64,000 nt of DNA from a virus, in the IMG/VR virus record IMGVR_UViG_3300029787_000010, positions 1-64,000 of that record, one strand, 5' to 3'. The notes beneath the pieces are model-generated. The model did no database searches. It was not told where the DNA came from and was given only the letters and a program-made list of their open reading frames with translations. The first letter of the stretch is position 1. Each line of letters begins with the position of its first letter. Shown here one piece after another: positions 22,156 through 29,187 of this stretch. Position numbers and translations under genes: made by a program.

Positions 22156-22403
22156 CACAAACAATTCAGTGGAAAGCACCTTGCACAATGCGCAAATGGA
22201 AGAAGCAAGCGGAGGTGGTGATGAGTGTCGTCACCTCCGAGAAGGAGAATGTAGAGCCCACCATTGACATCCGAGTGAGGCGCACGACCGACCATCCCAG
22301 CGGCGCTGGGTGGACGAAGGAAGGCGTTCGGATGGAACTGGAGGACGCATATCAACTGGCCCAATCAATCATCCACATGGTGGACAGCCTCAAGAGTGAG
22401 TGA
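22152..22403 (+). CDS. hypothetical protein, 83 aa
   Basis: Starts in an ATGA overlap. Basic N-terminal helix (MRKWKKQAEVVMSVVTS), a strand pair (TIDIRVRRT), then a C-terminal helix (LEDAYQLAQSIIHMVDSL). Resembles small beta-alpha regulator folds, but no family is recognised. The stop region overlaps the possible GTG start of the next gene. Confidence 0.5.
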   Translation: MTQTIQWKAPCTMRKWKKQAEVVMSVVTSEKENVEPTIDIRVRRTTDHPSGAGWTKEGVRMELEDAYQLAQSIIHMVDSLKSE

Positions 22404-22404
22404 C

Positions 22405-23856
22405 ATGCTCTTGTCCTTGGCCACACAAGTGGCACGCACCCTTCGTAAGTTGCACTATGGCCGTGGCTCCGGCGACAGTGGGGAAGACTTTCGTCAATCC
22501 CTGTCAGCCATCACGGAACTCATGGAGGCTTGCGACGGAGACTACGAAGACATCGTGGACATTTTCTACCCACGGCATTCCAAGCACCCGCCCCGCTTCG
22601 TTACAGACGGCTGGGTCAAAGAGAATGTGTGTGCCGAGTTGGCCATCTCTCCCCTTGTGTGGGACGAGGTGTTCACCGGCAAACCCTTCGTACCGATGCT
22701 GGCCAAGGAGAGTGAGGGCAACATGCCGAGCAACATGACGGTGAAGCAAGCCCTCCGCCACATGCACCAACTGAGCGAGACGACTGTGCTGACCATGGCA
22801 CGGATGATGAGCGAGGACGAGGCCGAGTTGTTTTGGGCAAGGGTGCTGGGCGAGAACGCCCCCTACCCGATTGACCGATTCATTCAGCGTTGCTCTCACA
22901 TCGGTGAGGGTGAGGCGCTGAGCCTCAAAGCAGTGCGGCAGAAGTTGGACACGACATCAGCGCCCGAACTGTTGGTGAGGATGCTCAAGTATTCCAACAC
23001 TGAGGCTACACCCCTTGAACAGATTCAACCGGGTCAGCCGTTTCGTGCCCCACTCTACAAAGCGTGGACACAGACGACTGCTCCTCCCAGCATCTATGCT
23101 GAGGTGATTCGTCACCCCCGTCGCTATCTACACATCACTGAGTTCCCGACCGGCACCTTTGCTGGTGTCCTCTACAATCGGGACAAACGACCGGCGGGTA
23201 AGGTGCACAACCTTGACCTCCCATTGAACCAGCCTTGTGTGCTGGAAGTGGAGGTGCAGGGGAACATCATCAAGTCAATCACTGATATACTGTCACTGGA
23301 CGACGACTGGTGCGTGTACCAAAGACCGATGAGTGAACGGCTTGCTCTACTGAGTGGGCTGACTGTGAAAGGAACTGTCCGAACAGGGCAGCGAATTGAG
23401 GCAGGCTCATCCATTACGCACCTTACAAACGCACTGGAAGAAGGTGAGCGACTACGCCTCACCTACGACGGCCCATTCAACATCGGCGAGCAAGGAGGCT
23501 GGCTGGTAATGGATGGCGCTTACAACATCAACATGCTTCTCATGTCCCTCAAGAAAGACGCCGAGTATGAAACCCATGCAAGGCTCGGGGTATTGGACGG
23601 GATTGACCCGTACCAAGTTATGGAAGCACGGCTGTCAATGGAGACAGCCCAACACATTCGCACACGGCTGGCAAGGCAAGGCGTCCTTGTTGGTCCCCAC
23701 TGGCTACCTGTTGAAGAGCAGGCTGTGGTGGTGGCGGCGAAGGTCAACGATGTCCGACTGAGCACGATGACCATAACAGGAGAAATCCTGTACGCTGATG
23801 ATGAACTCGGATTCAGCGACATCAGTCAACTAACCGACATAATTGAAATGGAGTGA
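22405..23856 (+). CDS. divergent homologue of ATP-dependent DNA ligase, apparently without catalytic lysines
   Basis: The 483-residue product follows the archaeal ligase plan. A helical N-terminal DNA-binding part has DIFYP...WVKENVCAEL near 60-85 and MTVKQALRHMHQLSE near 115. IQPGQPFRAPL near 210 corresponds to the Gly-x-P-x-x-P-M-L-A stretch before the active site. EVIRHPRRYLHI near 235 falls where E-x-K-x-D-G-x-R belongs. CVLEVEVQG then PMSERLALL (motif III to IIIa region) follow, then EGERLRLTYDG and GGWLVM at the positions of motifs IV and V. In this alignment the nucleophilic Lys and both motif V lysines are replaced. If right, it cannot form ligase-AMP and may act as a DNA-binding or regulatory pseudoenzyme. 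The alignment is by eye; GTG 22396 is an alternative start. Confidence 0.45.
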   Translation: MLLSLATQVARTLRKLHYGRGSGDSGEDFRQSLSAITELMEACDGDYEDIVDIFYPRHSKHPPRFVTDGWVKENVCAELAISPLVWDEVFTGKPFVPMLAKESEGNMPSNMTVKQALRHMHQLSETTVLTMARMMSEDEAELFWARVLGENAPYPIDRFIQRCSHIGEGEALSLKAVRQKLDTTSAPELLVRMLKYSNTEATPLEQIQPGQPFRAPLYKAWTQTTAPPSIYAEVIRHPRRYLHITEFPTGTFAGVLYNRDKRPAGKVHNLDLPLNQPCVLEVEVQGNIIKSITDILSLDDDWCVYQRPMSERLALLSGLTVKGTVRTGQRIEAGSSITHLTNALEEGERLRLTYDGPFNIGEQGGWLVMDGAYNINMLLMSLKKDAEYETHARLGVLDGIDPYQVMEARLSMETAQHIRTRLARQGVLVGPHWLPVEEQAVVVAAKVNDVRLSTMTITGEILYADDELGFSDISQLTDIIEME

Positions 23857-23862
23857 AGAAAA

Positions 23863-23973
23863 ATGAAGACACAGCAACAAAGAAAAGCAGGACTGAGCCG
23901 ATACCGAGCGAAGTTCAAAGCCCGAGAAGCCCGACGACGAAAAGCCCTACCGAACCAAGAGGAGGAAGAGTGA
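23863..23973 (+). CDS. micro basic protein, 36 aa
   Basis: Starts 6 nt after the ligase-like stop and ends within TGATG at the next start. Residues 1-28 are Lys/Arg/Gln/Ala-rich (RYRAKFKAREARRRKA), then the tail is Glu-rich, carrying GGAGG. It is probably helical and nucleic-acid-binding, or mainly a translation-coupling link. Confidence 0.45.
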   Translation: MKTQQQRKAGLSRYRAKFKAREARRRKALPNQEEEE

Positions 23974-24230
23974 TGGCTTACCTATTGAAAGTGGATGGCA
24001 CGATTGAACAAATGGGCTGGAACCCCTCGCTTGAAGTAATTCAAAAAGCGGTGGGTGGCTACATTGAACTCATCCCAACTGGCAACCTTGGCTACATGTA
24101 CGGCAACGAAGAAGGAAAACTGTTGGGACTGCCCGTGAACAAAGCGGCGACCAGCATGATTGCATTTGATGATGTCGTCGTTGGCAATGTTGTGGTCATG
24201 GAGATTGGTGAGGAGGATGAGGATGAATGA
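23973..24230 (+). CDS. DUF3846 protein, 85 aa
   Basis: Matches the small phage/plasmid family DUF3846: an N-terminal strand with VDGT, PSLEVIQKAVGGYIELIP at about 18-35, a turn with NEEGKLLGLPVN near 48-59, and DVVVGNVVVM at the end. The length (about 85-100 residues) is typical. Family function is unknown. The start at 23973 lies in TGATG behind GGAGGAAG. Confidence 0.75.
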   Translation: MAYLLKVDGTIEQMGWNPSLEVIQKAVGGYIELIPTGNLGYMYGNEEGKLLGLPVNKAATSMIAFDDVVVGNVVVMEIGEEDEDE

Positions 24231-24499
24231 AGCGAATTAGAATATCCATTGGACGAAACGCGTGGGCCCTGCTGGAGCCGATTGGGATTACCTATAACTT
24301 GGGTCGTGAGCAATACCAAGTTATGATGGTCAACCGCATTCCACAACTCAAGGTGGGGCATATCGTGATGGAACTTACCAATGGCTGGGTTGCTATGGAC
24401 CACCGACCGCTCCGTTATCCGTTGACCGTCCCTGTTTACCGGTTCCCGTCAAGGGCCATTGTTGAACCAGTCCCGACCCATGGAGGCGAAGAAGAATGA
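24227..24499 (+). CDS. hypothetical beta-rich protein, 90 aa
   Basis: Starts in an ATGA overlap. Alternating hydrophobic residues (RIRISIGRNAWALLEPIG, QYQVMMVNRIPQL, HIVMELTNGWVAM) suggest a small beta barrel, basic at the N-terminus. Ends with Gly-Gly-Glu-Glu-Glu. No family recognised. Confidence 0.5.
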   Translation: MKRIRISIGRNAWALLEPIGITYNLGREQYQVMMVNRIPQLKVGHIVMELTNGWVAMDHRPLRYPLTVPVYRFPSRAIVEPVPTHGGEEE

Positions 24500-24657
24500 G
24501 AAAGTCAAAAAGACATGTTGAGCGAGCACAAGCGATACTCCGGAAGCGGGCCGAATTGAAGAAAGGAAGTCCACTCACTCCCAAAGAGATAGAAGAATTG
24601 GAATACAAGAAGTACCGAGGTAAAGCATCAAAGTGGGCACGAGGTGATAAGCGATGA
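24496..24657 (+). CDS. small basic helical protein, 53 aa
   Basis: Bounded by ATGA overlaps on both sides. Highly basic with helices (residues 3-22 and 29-44), including SPLTPKEIEELEYKKYRG. Composition suggests nucleic-acid binding or a ribosomal-protein-like peptide; unknown function. Confidence 0.5.
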   Translation: MRKSKRHVERAQAILRKRAELKKGSPLTPKEIEELEYKKYRGKASKWARGDKR

Positions 24658-24935
24658 CAATTGAAGACACGATACGGATAGAAATGACGAGACTTGAGCA
24701 ACTACTGGGCCGGCTTGAAGAGTTCAAGCAAGACTACGAAAGAACCGAGGTATGTTTAGATGAGAAGCACCTGTGGTACAGTCGTGGGTTTCAATCGTTT
24801 GAGCCGCCCCTTGGGCTGGTTGAACAGAAGTTGGTATGTGGCATTTGCGGTTTGGAGAAAACGAAGAAGTACAGGTTTTGTGAAGAATCAACAATTGACC
24901 GATGGTCCGACTTGAGGGAGGATGAGGAAGAATGA
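24654..24935 (+). CDS. coiled-coil plus zinc-ribbon protein, 93 aa
   Basis: An N-terminal coiled coil (MTRLEQLLGRLEEFKQDYE) is followed by a half site with one Cys near 34 and CGICGLEKTKKYRFC near 62-76. Ends in acidic Glu residues whose codons form the ribosome-binding site of the clamp loader gene, with an ATGA overlap. It could be a small partner of the replication module. Confidence 0.5.
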   Translation: MTIEDTIRIEMTRLEQLLGRLEEFKQDYERTEVCLDEKHLWYSRGFQSFEPPLGLVEQKLVCGICGLEKTKKYRFCEESTIDRWSDLREDEEE

Positions 24936-25873
24936 TGGCTTGGCGTGAGAAGTACCGACCTACCACGATAGATGAACTGGTCGGTTGTGAAGCCTTCAAG
25001 GCTGATGCACGAGACTGGACGATTGATTCGGCTCCCCCCAACATCATGTTAGTGGGTCCACCCGGTACCGGAAAGACCACAGCAGCCCGAGCATTGGCAC
25101 GCCACTTCCTCGGTGAATACTTTGACTCATCCAACTTCGTCGTCACCAATGCCAGTGATGAACGGGGCATCGGTTATGTTCGTGATGAGTTGAAGCACAT
25201 CGTCAAACACAAGGGACTGATGGTCAGTCGCCGCATCGTGTTCTTGGATGAAGCCGAGAACCTTACCAGCGATGCACAGAAAGCCCTCCGCCAAATCATG
25301 GAGGACAGTTACAAGACTACTATTTTCATTCTCGTTGCGAACGACATCACAGGATTCCACAGTGCTATCAAAGACAGATGCACTGTTTACCGATTCAATC
25401 CACTCACACCAGCCCAAGTTGAGCAAGCCTGCACCCGCATCCATGATGGGGAGCAACTTCCCGAGGAATGGGCAATGCATTACAGGAACCTCAGTCAGAC
25501 AGAAGGGGGCAGTCTACGCTCCGTCATAGACCTCCTTCAATCACTGGCCAAGACACCGGATGCCCTCGTCCAGCGGATTCGGGGGCACAGTGAGAACCTG
25601 TCAAAAGCCGCCCTTCACTTGGCGGCGGGAGACTACTCCTCGCTCAGTGCATACTTAAGAAAGGAATTGAACACTGGGAACAACCGATTCTACATTTTAA
25701 AGGGGCTGCGTTTCCGAGCAAAAGGTCTACTTGAGGAGGGCGCTGAATGGTTCGCCTTCATGAAAACTCACGGGGACTTTACGATGATGGCCACGCAGTG
25801 GCCCGATGACGATGCATCCTTCTTTGATTACTTCGTCGCCACGCTGGCGACAAATAAGGAGAGGATGCAATGA
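24932..25873 (+). CDS. rfcS: replication factor C small subunit (clamp loader)
   Basis: Loads the sliding clamp onto primed DNA using ATP. The 313-residue protein opens with WREKYRP and DELVG, the RFC box II start. It has Walker A GPPGTGKT at 42-49, NASDERG (RFC box) near 73, Walker B FLDEAEN near 104 and LRQIMED after it. The helical collar domain (about 200-313) is shorter than in cellular RFC-S (about 320-330). The Arg-finger motif SRC is changed to DRC. No large subunit (RFC-L) is in the window, so it may form a homomeric loader or use host RFC-L. It leads the replication module. The adjacent ATG at 24935 is an equally good start. Confidence 0.9.
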   Translation: MMAWREKYRPTTIDELVGCEAFKADARDWTIDSAPPNIMLVGPPGTGKTTAARALARHFLGEYFDSSNFVVTNASDERGIGYVRDELKHIVKHKGLMVSRRIVFLDEAENLTSDAQKALRQIMEDSYKTTIFILVANDITGFHSAIKDRCTVYRFNPLTPAQVEQACTRIHDGEQLPEEWAMHYRNLSQTEGGSLRSVIDLLQSLAKTPDALVQRIRGHSENLSKAALHLAAGDYSSLSAYLRKELNTGNNRFYILKGLRFRAKGLLEEGAEWFAFMKTHGDFTMMATQWPDDDASFFDYFVATLATNKERMQ

Positions 25874-25968
25874 AAACAACCTTAGAAAAGAAAGGTTTGA
25901 TATACTCCAAGCACGACGGCGATGATGCCGCCGAGCGGCGAGATACCACAAGAGGTGAAGAAAAATGA
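25870..25968 (+). CDS. micro-protein, 32 aa
   Basis: Starts in an ATGA overlap with the clamp loader and ends in an ATGA overlap with the RPA-like gene. Charged sequence (EKKGLIYSKHDGDDAAERRD) with an embedded GAGGTGAA. Likely a translational coupler; function of the peptide unknown. Confidence 0.4.
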   Translation: MKTTLEKKGLIYSKHDGDDAAERRDTTRGEEK

Positions 25969-27209
25969 GCAACGAATGGAAAGACAAAATCCGAGGCTAT
26001 GCCGAACGGATGAGCAAGACAGAAGAAGAAGCGATGAAGGAGTTCAAGGACTGGGTGCAAACCGAGTTCTCTACTTCCATTGAAGGTGAAGACGAATACT
26101 TCGTCAACGAATGGGCAGAAATGTTCGTGATTGAAACCCGAAACTTGGGACGAAGCGGCGGTGGTAGAGACACTGTTACCTTCATGGGACACATCACCGG
26201 ACTGAACGACAGCATCCGTGACCAGCGACAGACACAACGAGAGAAGGCCGTGCAGATGTTCCGTCAAGACCGGGACCGAGCCATCAACCAAGGTTTGATT
26301 GGCATTGTCAAAATCAAAGACGGCGTGTGGCATGTCAACGGCGAGCCCACCAGCGAGCGTGTTGGTGAAGGTCTACCGTGGTTTGGTTTCAAGTGCGACG
26401 ACGCCATTGTCACCCTTCTCAATACCAACCGAGAGTCCCCTTCTCATGGCAAGCCAATGGCCCATGAGAGCAAGGTGCGCTATCTACAGTTCCTCGGCAA
26501 CACGACCAACGAGTTCGTGAACAACCCGAAGATGTGGCGTGTTGCTTTGGGCGGTGAAGACATGACCGCTTCTTACAAACTCGGTCAACTGTGTGAGATT
26601 CAAGTGGTTCCCTCTTCCAATCAAGAGTCGGACATTCTCTACACCAACCGTTCCTTTGTCAACACGGTCAAGTATGCTGACGCTGGGGACTTGCCCGCTG
26701 ACTTTACAGATGCTGCTCGCTTTTGGGTGAGCAACAAGCACGACTCCTATGTCAACCTCGCCAACTTGTTGGAGGAATACGACGACAGGAAAATCCCCTA
26801 CAACGACGGCTACATCCCACCGACCATCATTACAAAGGGCTACATCAGTCGGATGTCCACTGAACCCTCCAACAACGAGTACGACCAAACAGGTCGTAAC
26901 TTCCGCATCAGTGTCACGAGCCTTGACCTCCAGTCAACCTATGGTCGTGATTCGTCTTTGTCCGAAGTCACGGTATGGATTCCGGGGCGCACCTTTGACG
27001 ACACAAACCCCTTTGAGTTCTTCAACGGGGAGGAGTGGATGCCATATGCTGAGCGCACACAAGTGCTCATTTGTGGTAAGTTGAAGTCCCGAAAGTTCCG
27101 TGATGACATGGTGCCCAGCCTTACTGCACTGGGTATCTATGTTCCCCCACGAACGGCCCGACCCGGTGCCCGTGGTGGAAACACAGACACATCGCAGTTT
27201 GAGGAGTGA
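25965..27209 (+). CDS. putative RPA/SSB-like OB-fold protein, 414 aa
   Basis: Sits between the clamp loader and the RecA-like gene, where a single-stranded-DNA-binding protein is expected. A helical N-terminus (AERMSKTEEEAMKEF) precedes three strand-rich segments that could be OB folds: VTFMGHITGLNDS (about 70), a middle region around KLGQLCEIQVVPS (about 205), and FRISVTSLDL through EVTVWIPG (about 310-340). The C-terminus is Pro/Arg/Gly-rich, then a short acidic tip (SQFEE), as in SSB tails that recruit partners. No zinc finger is seen. The call rests on position and pattern rather than a clear motif. Confidence 0.45.
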   Translation: MSNEWKDKIRGYAERMSKTEEEAMKEFKDWVQTEFSTSIEGEDEYFVNEWAEMFVIETRNLGRSGGGRDTVTFMGHITGLNDSIRDQRQTQREKAVQMFRQDRDRAINQGLIGIVKIKDGVWHVNGEPTSERVGEGLPWFGFKCDDAIVTLLNTNRESPSHGKPMAHESKVRYLQFLGNTTNEFVNNPKMWRVALGGEDMTASYKLGQLCEIQVVPSSNQESDILYTNRSFVNTVKYADAGDLPADFTDAARFWVSNKHDSYVNLANLLEEYDDRKIPYNDGYIPPTIITKGYISRMSTEPSNNEYDQTGRNFRISVTSLDLQSTYGRDSSLSEVTVWIPGRTFDDTNPFEFFNGEEWMPYAERTQVLICGKLKSRKFRDDMVPSLTALGIYVPPRTARPGARGGNTDTSQFEE

Positions 27210-27214
27210 AGAAC

Positions 27215-28258
27215 ATGAGTGCATTTGACATTTTGAAGAAACACATTGCCGAGCAAGACCAAGCCCAAGAGGCGGAAGAACCAGTCGTGGACGAAGCACA
27301 GACTACCCTTCCGCTGAATGAGCCAGCCGAACCTACCGTCAACGAGGTAGCGCCTACTGAGGCCAAGCCCTTGTATCAAAACAGTAACTATCCCCAACTC
27401 CTCAAGGAGTTCAAGGAGCAGGCTGCCATCAACGGCTCGCCCATTTTCATGGGCATTGGTGGACACAGTGGTCGGGGCAAGACCGGTATCGCTATGGATG
27501 CTTTCATGCACTACCGCAAGGACAACGAGATGATGTGGTGCTACGACTTTGACTTTGGTGCCAACGACTGCAAGCAAGCCCACTACCCCGGTGCTGATGA
27601 CATTATCCGCATTTGGAACCCGTGGGTCACACAGCCCAACGACCGCACTGCCTTTGACTACCCCAAGACTCACCAGCGTGTTATGGACCTGTGTCGCTTT
27701 GCGATTGAGTATGCCAAGAAACAGAAAGAGCCCGGCTTCAACGGGCAAGTTCTCAAGGCCCTGCTTGTCACTGCTGTTGACCAGTTTGACAATGTGTGCA
27801 TCAACAACATGAAAATCTACGACCTTGAGATGGATGCCAAGGACGCTATTGAGGCAGCCGCTTCCAAACTCAACAAAGAAATCGGTTGGAACTGGAGCAT
27901 CCGGAAGACTCGTTTCAAGCAACTGACTGCACTGTGCCGACAGTTGAACTTCCTTGGCGTGGATGTCTTTTGGGAGACACACATCAAATCGGGTGAAGAC
28001 GAGTACAGTCACGATGGCTGGAAGTTCGTGTGGGAGAAGGACGCCAACAACGACCTTACCCAAATCCTGTGGTGCAAAGACGAGGTTGTCCGAGACGAGG
28101 ACGGCAAGCCTACTGGCGAAACCCGATACAAGGTTGAGTTCACCAAGTGCAAGACGAACGCTGACCTCCAAGGTCAAGAGCGGACCTTCTTCGTCACCAA
28201 GAAAGGACAGCCGGCCGAATGGCTTGGCCTCGCCGAACTCCGCTCTCGCAGTGTGTGA
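27215..28258 (+). CDS. RecA-fold ATPase, Sak4/RadA-like recombinase
   Basis: Residues 1-60 are a disordered acidic/Pro region. The ATPase core has Walker A GGHSGRGKT at 82-90 and a Walker B-like hydrophobic strand ending in Asp (LLVTAVDQFD, about 188-197), then a strand with VDVFWETH near 248 (sensor-like) and a beta C-terminus. It is shorter than cellular RadA and lacks the N-terminal HhH domain and obvious L1/L2 loops, so a phage Sak4-type single-strand-annealing or recombination-mediator ATPase fits best. I chose ATG 27215 behind GAGGAGTGAAGAAC. Its neighbour RPA-like protein is the natural partner. Confidence 0.6.
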   Translation: MSAFDILKKHIAEQDQAQEAEEPVVDEAQTTLPLNEPAEPTVNEVAPTEAKPLYQNSNYPQLLKEFKEQAAINGSPIFMGIGGHSGRGKTGIAMDAFMHYRKDNEMMWCYDFDFGANDCKQAHYPGADDIIRIWNPWVTQPNDRTAFDYPKTHQRVMDLCRFAIEYAKKQKEPGFNGQVLKALLVTAVDQFDNVCINNMKIYDLEMDAKDAIEAAASKLNKEIGWNWSIRKTRFKQLTALCRQLNFLGVDVFWETHIKSGEDEYSHDGWKFVWEKDANNDLTQILWCKDEVVRDEDGKPTGETRYKVEFTKCKTNADLQGQERTFFVTKKGQPAEWLGLAELRSRSV

Positions 28259-28267
28259 GGTGGTTGA

Positions 28268-29026
28268 ATGCCATCTTTCACAGCGAGCCGGAAGGAGTTG
28301 CTGTCGTTTATTGACACCTTCTCCAAAGGCGTGGACAACCTTGCCATCCGAGTCAAGGCTGAGCAAATCACCGTGGCGGTCGGTGCATTGACGCATTACC
28401 TGCGTCGCAGCATGGACTGCCACGACGGGGACACCGGGAAAATCTACATCTCGGACCTCGTGCGATTCAGCGAGTTCTTGAAGGCGACGAAGGCTGCGGA
28501 AGTTACAGTCAGCCAGTCTGCACGAGGCAGACCAATACAGGTGAAGGCCGGACGGTCCAGCCTTGAATTGCCGTCGTCTACCTACATCGCCTCCGAGACT
28601 GATGTCCCACTCATTGAGCGTGTCGTCGGCAAAGCCGAGGACAACATGTGGCAGTCGTTTGGCGAAGCCAATCTACCCGCCTGTGGCAATGTCACTGGGA
28701 CAGACCTCTACGGCATCAGCAAAGCGAGCAAGGTTATCGGGTCGGGCATCACCTGCAAGGTAGACTACCGGCCCAAAGACACTGAGTTGGCGCTGATGGC
28801 CGAGCAGAAGAACAAAGGAAAAATGTTCGCCGCTGTGGAGGCCGAGCCTATCAGCGGTACGGCGGAGTCCTACCAATCACACTACGCTCACTGGCTCCCC
28901 GAACTCCTCAACACCGTTCCCGACAGTGTGGTGCAGTTTCACATGGGTGAAAGTGCCCCGTTTGTGGTGAGAGACTTAGACGGCTCATACCTCCTCATCG
29001 TATTTGACCAAGAGGTGGACGAATGA
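28268..29026 (+). CDS. probable sliding clamp (PCNA-like), 252 aa
   Basis: The length, about 250 residues, and the place between the clamp loader and DNA polymerase support a clamp. The fold pattern also fits: helix ASRKELLSFIDTF, strands LAIRVKAEQITVAVGA, helix LVRFSEFLKAT, and a long interdomain strand around 100-130. Its C-terminal strand (SYLLIVFDQEVDE) recalls the PCNA end. The sequence is very divergent, and T4-gp45-like clamps are an alternative. No PIP-box analysis was done on partners. Confidence 0.5.
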   Translation: MPSFTASRKELLSFIDTFSKGVDNLAIRVKAEQITVAVGALTHYLRRSMDCHDGDTGKIYISDLVRFSEFLKATKAAEVTVSQSARGRPIQVKAGRSSLELPSSTYIASETDVPLIERVVGKAEDNMWQSFGEANLPACGNVTGTDLYGISKASKVIGSGITCKVDYRPKDTELALMAEQKNKGKMFAAVEAEPISGTAESYQSHYAHWLPELLNTVPDSVVQFHMGESAPFVVRDLDGSYLLIVFDQEVDE

Positions 29027-29187
29027 GGCGAGATGTTTGCTGGCTCTGTGGAGGCCGCCTCATTTGGGGAGCGGACTTCAATCCCGAAGACTACGGCTAT
29101 GAGGGCGACGGCATTGTCGCTACTCTCCACTGCTCCGATTGTGGGGCCGAAGTGACCTATGTTCAAATACACGAGGAAGAAGAATGA
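29023..29187 (+). CDS. small zinc-ribbon protein, 54 aa
   Basis: Starts in an ATGA overlap with the clamp gene and ends in an ATGA overlap with polB. CWLC at residues 6-9 and CSDC at 37-40 define a zinc ribbon. Four terminal Glu encode the ribosome-binding site for polB. Its position between clamp and polymerase suggests a replisome accessory. Confidence 0.6.
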   Translation: MRRDVCWLCGGRLIWGADFNPEDYGYEGDGIVATLHCSDCGAEVTYVQIHEEEE

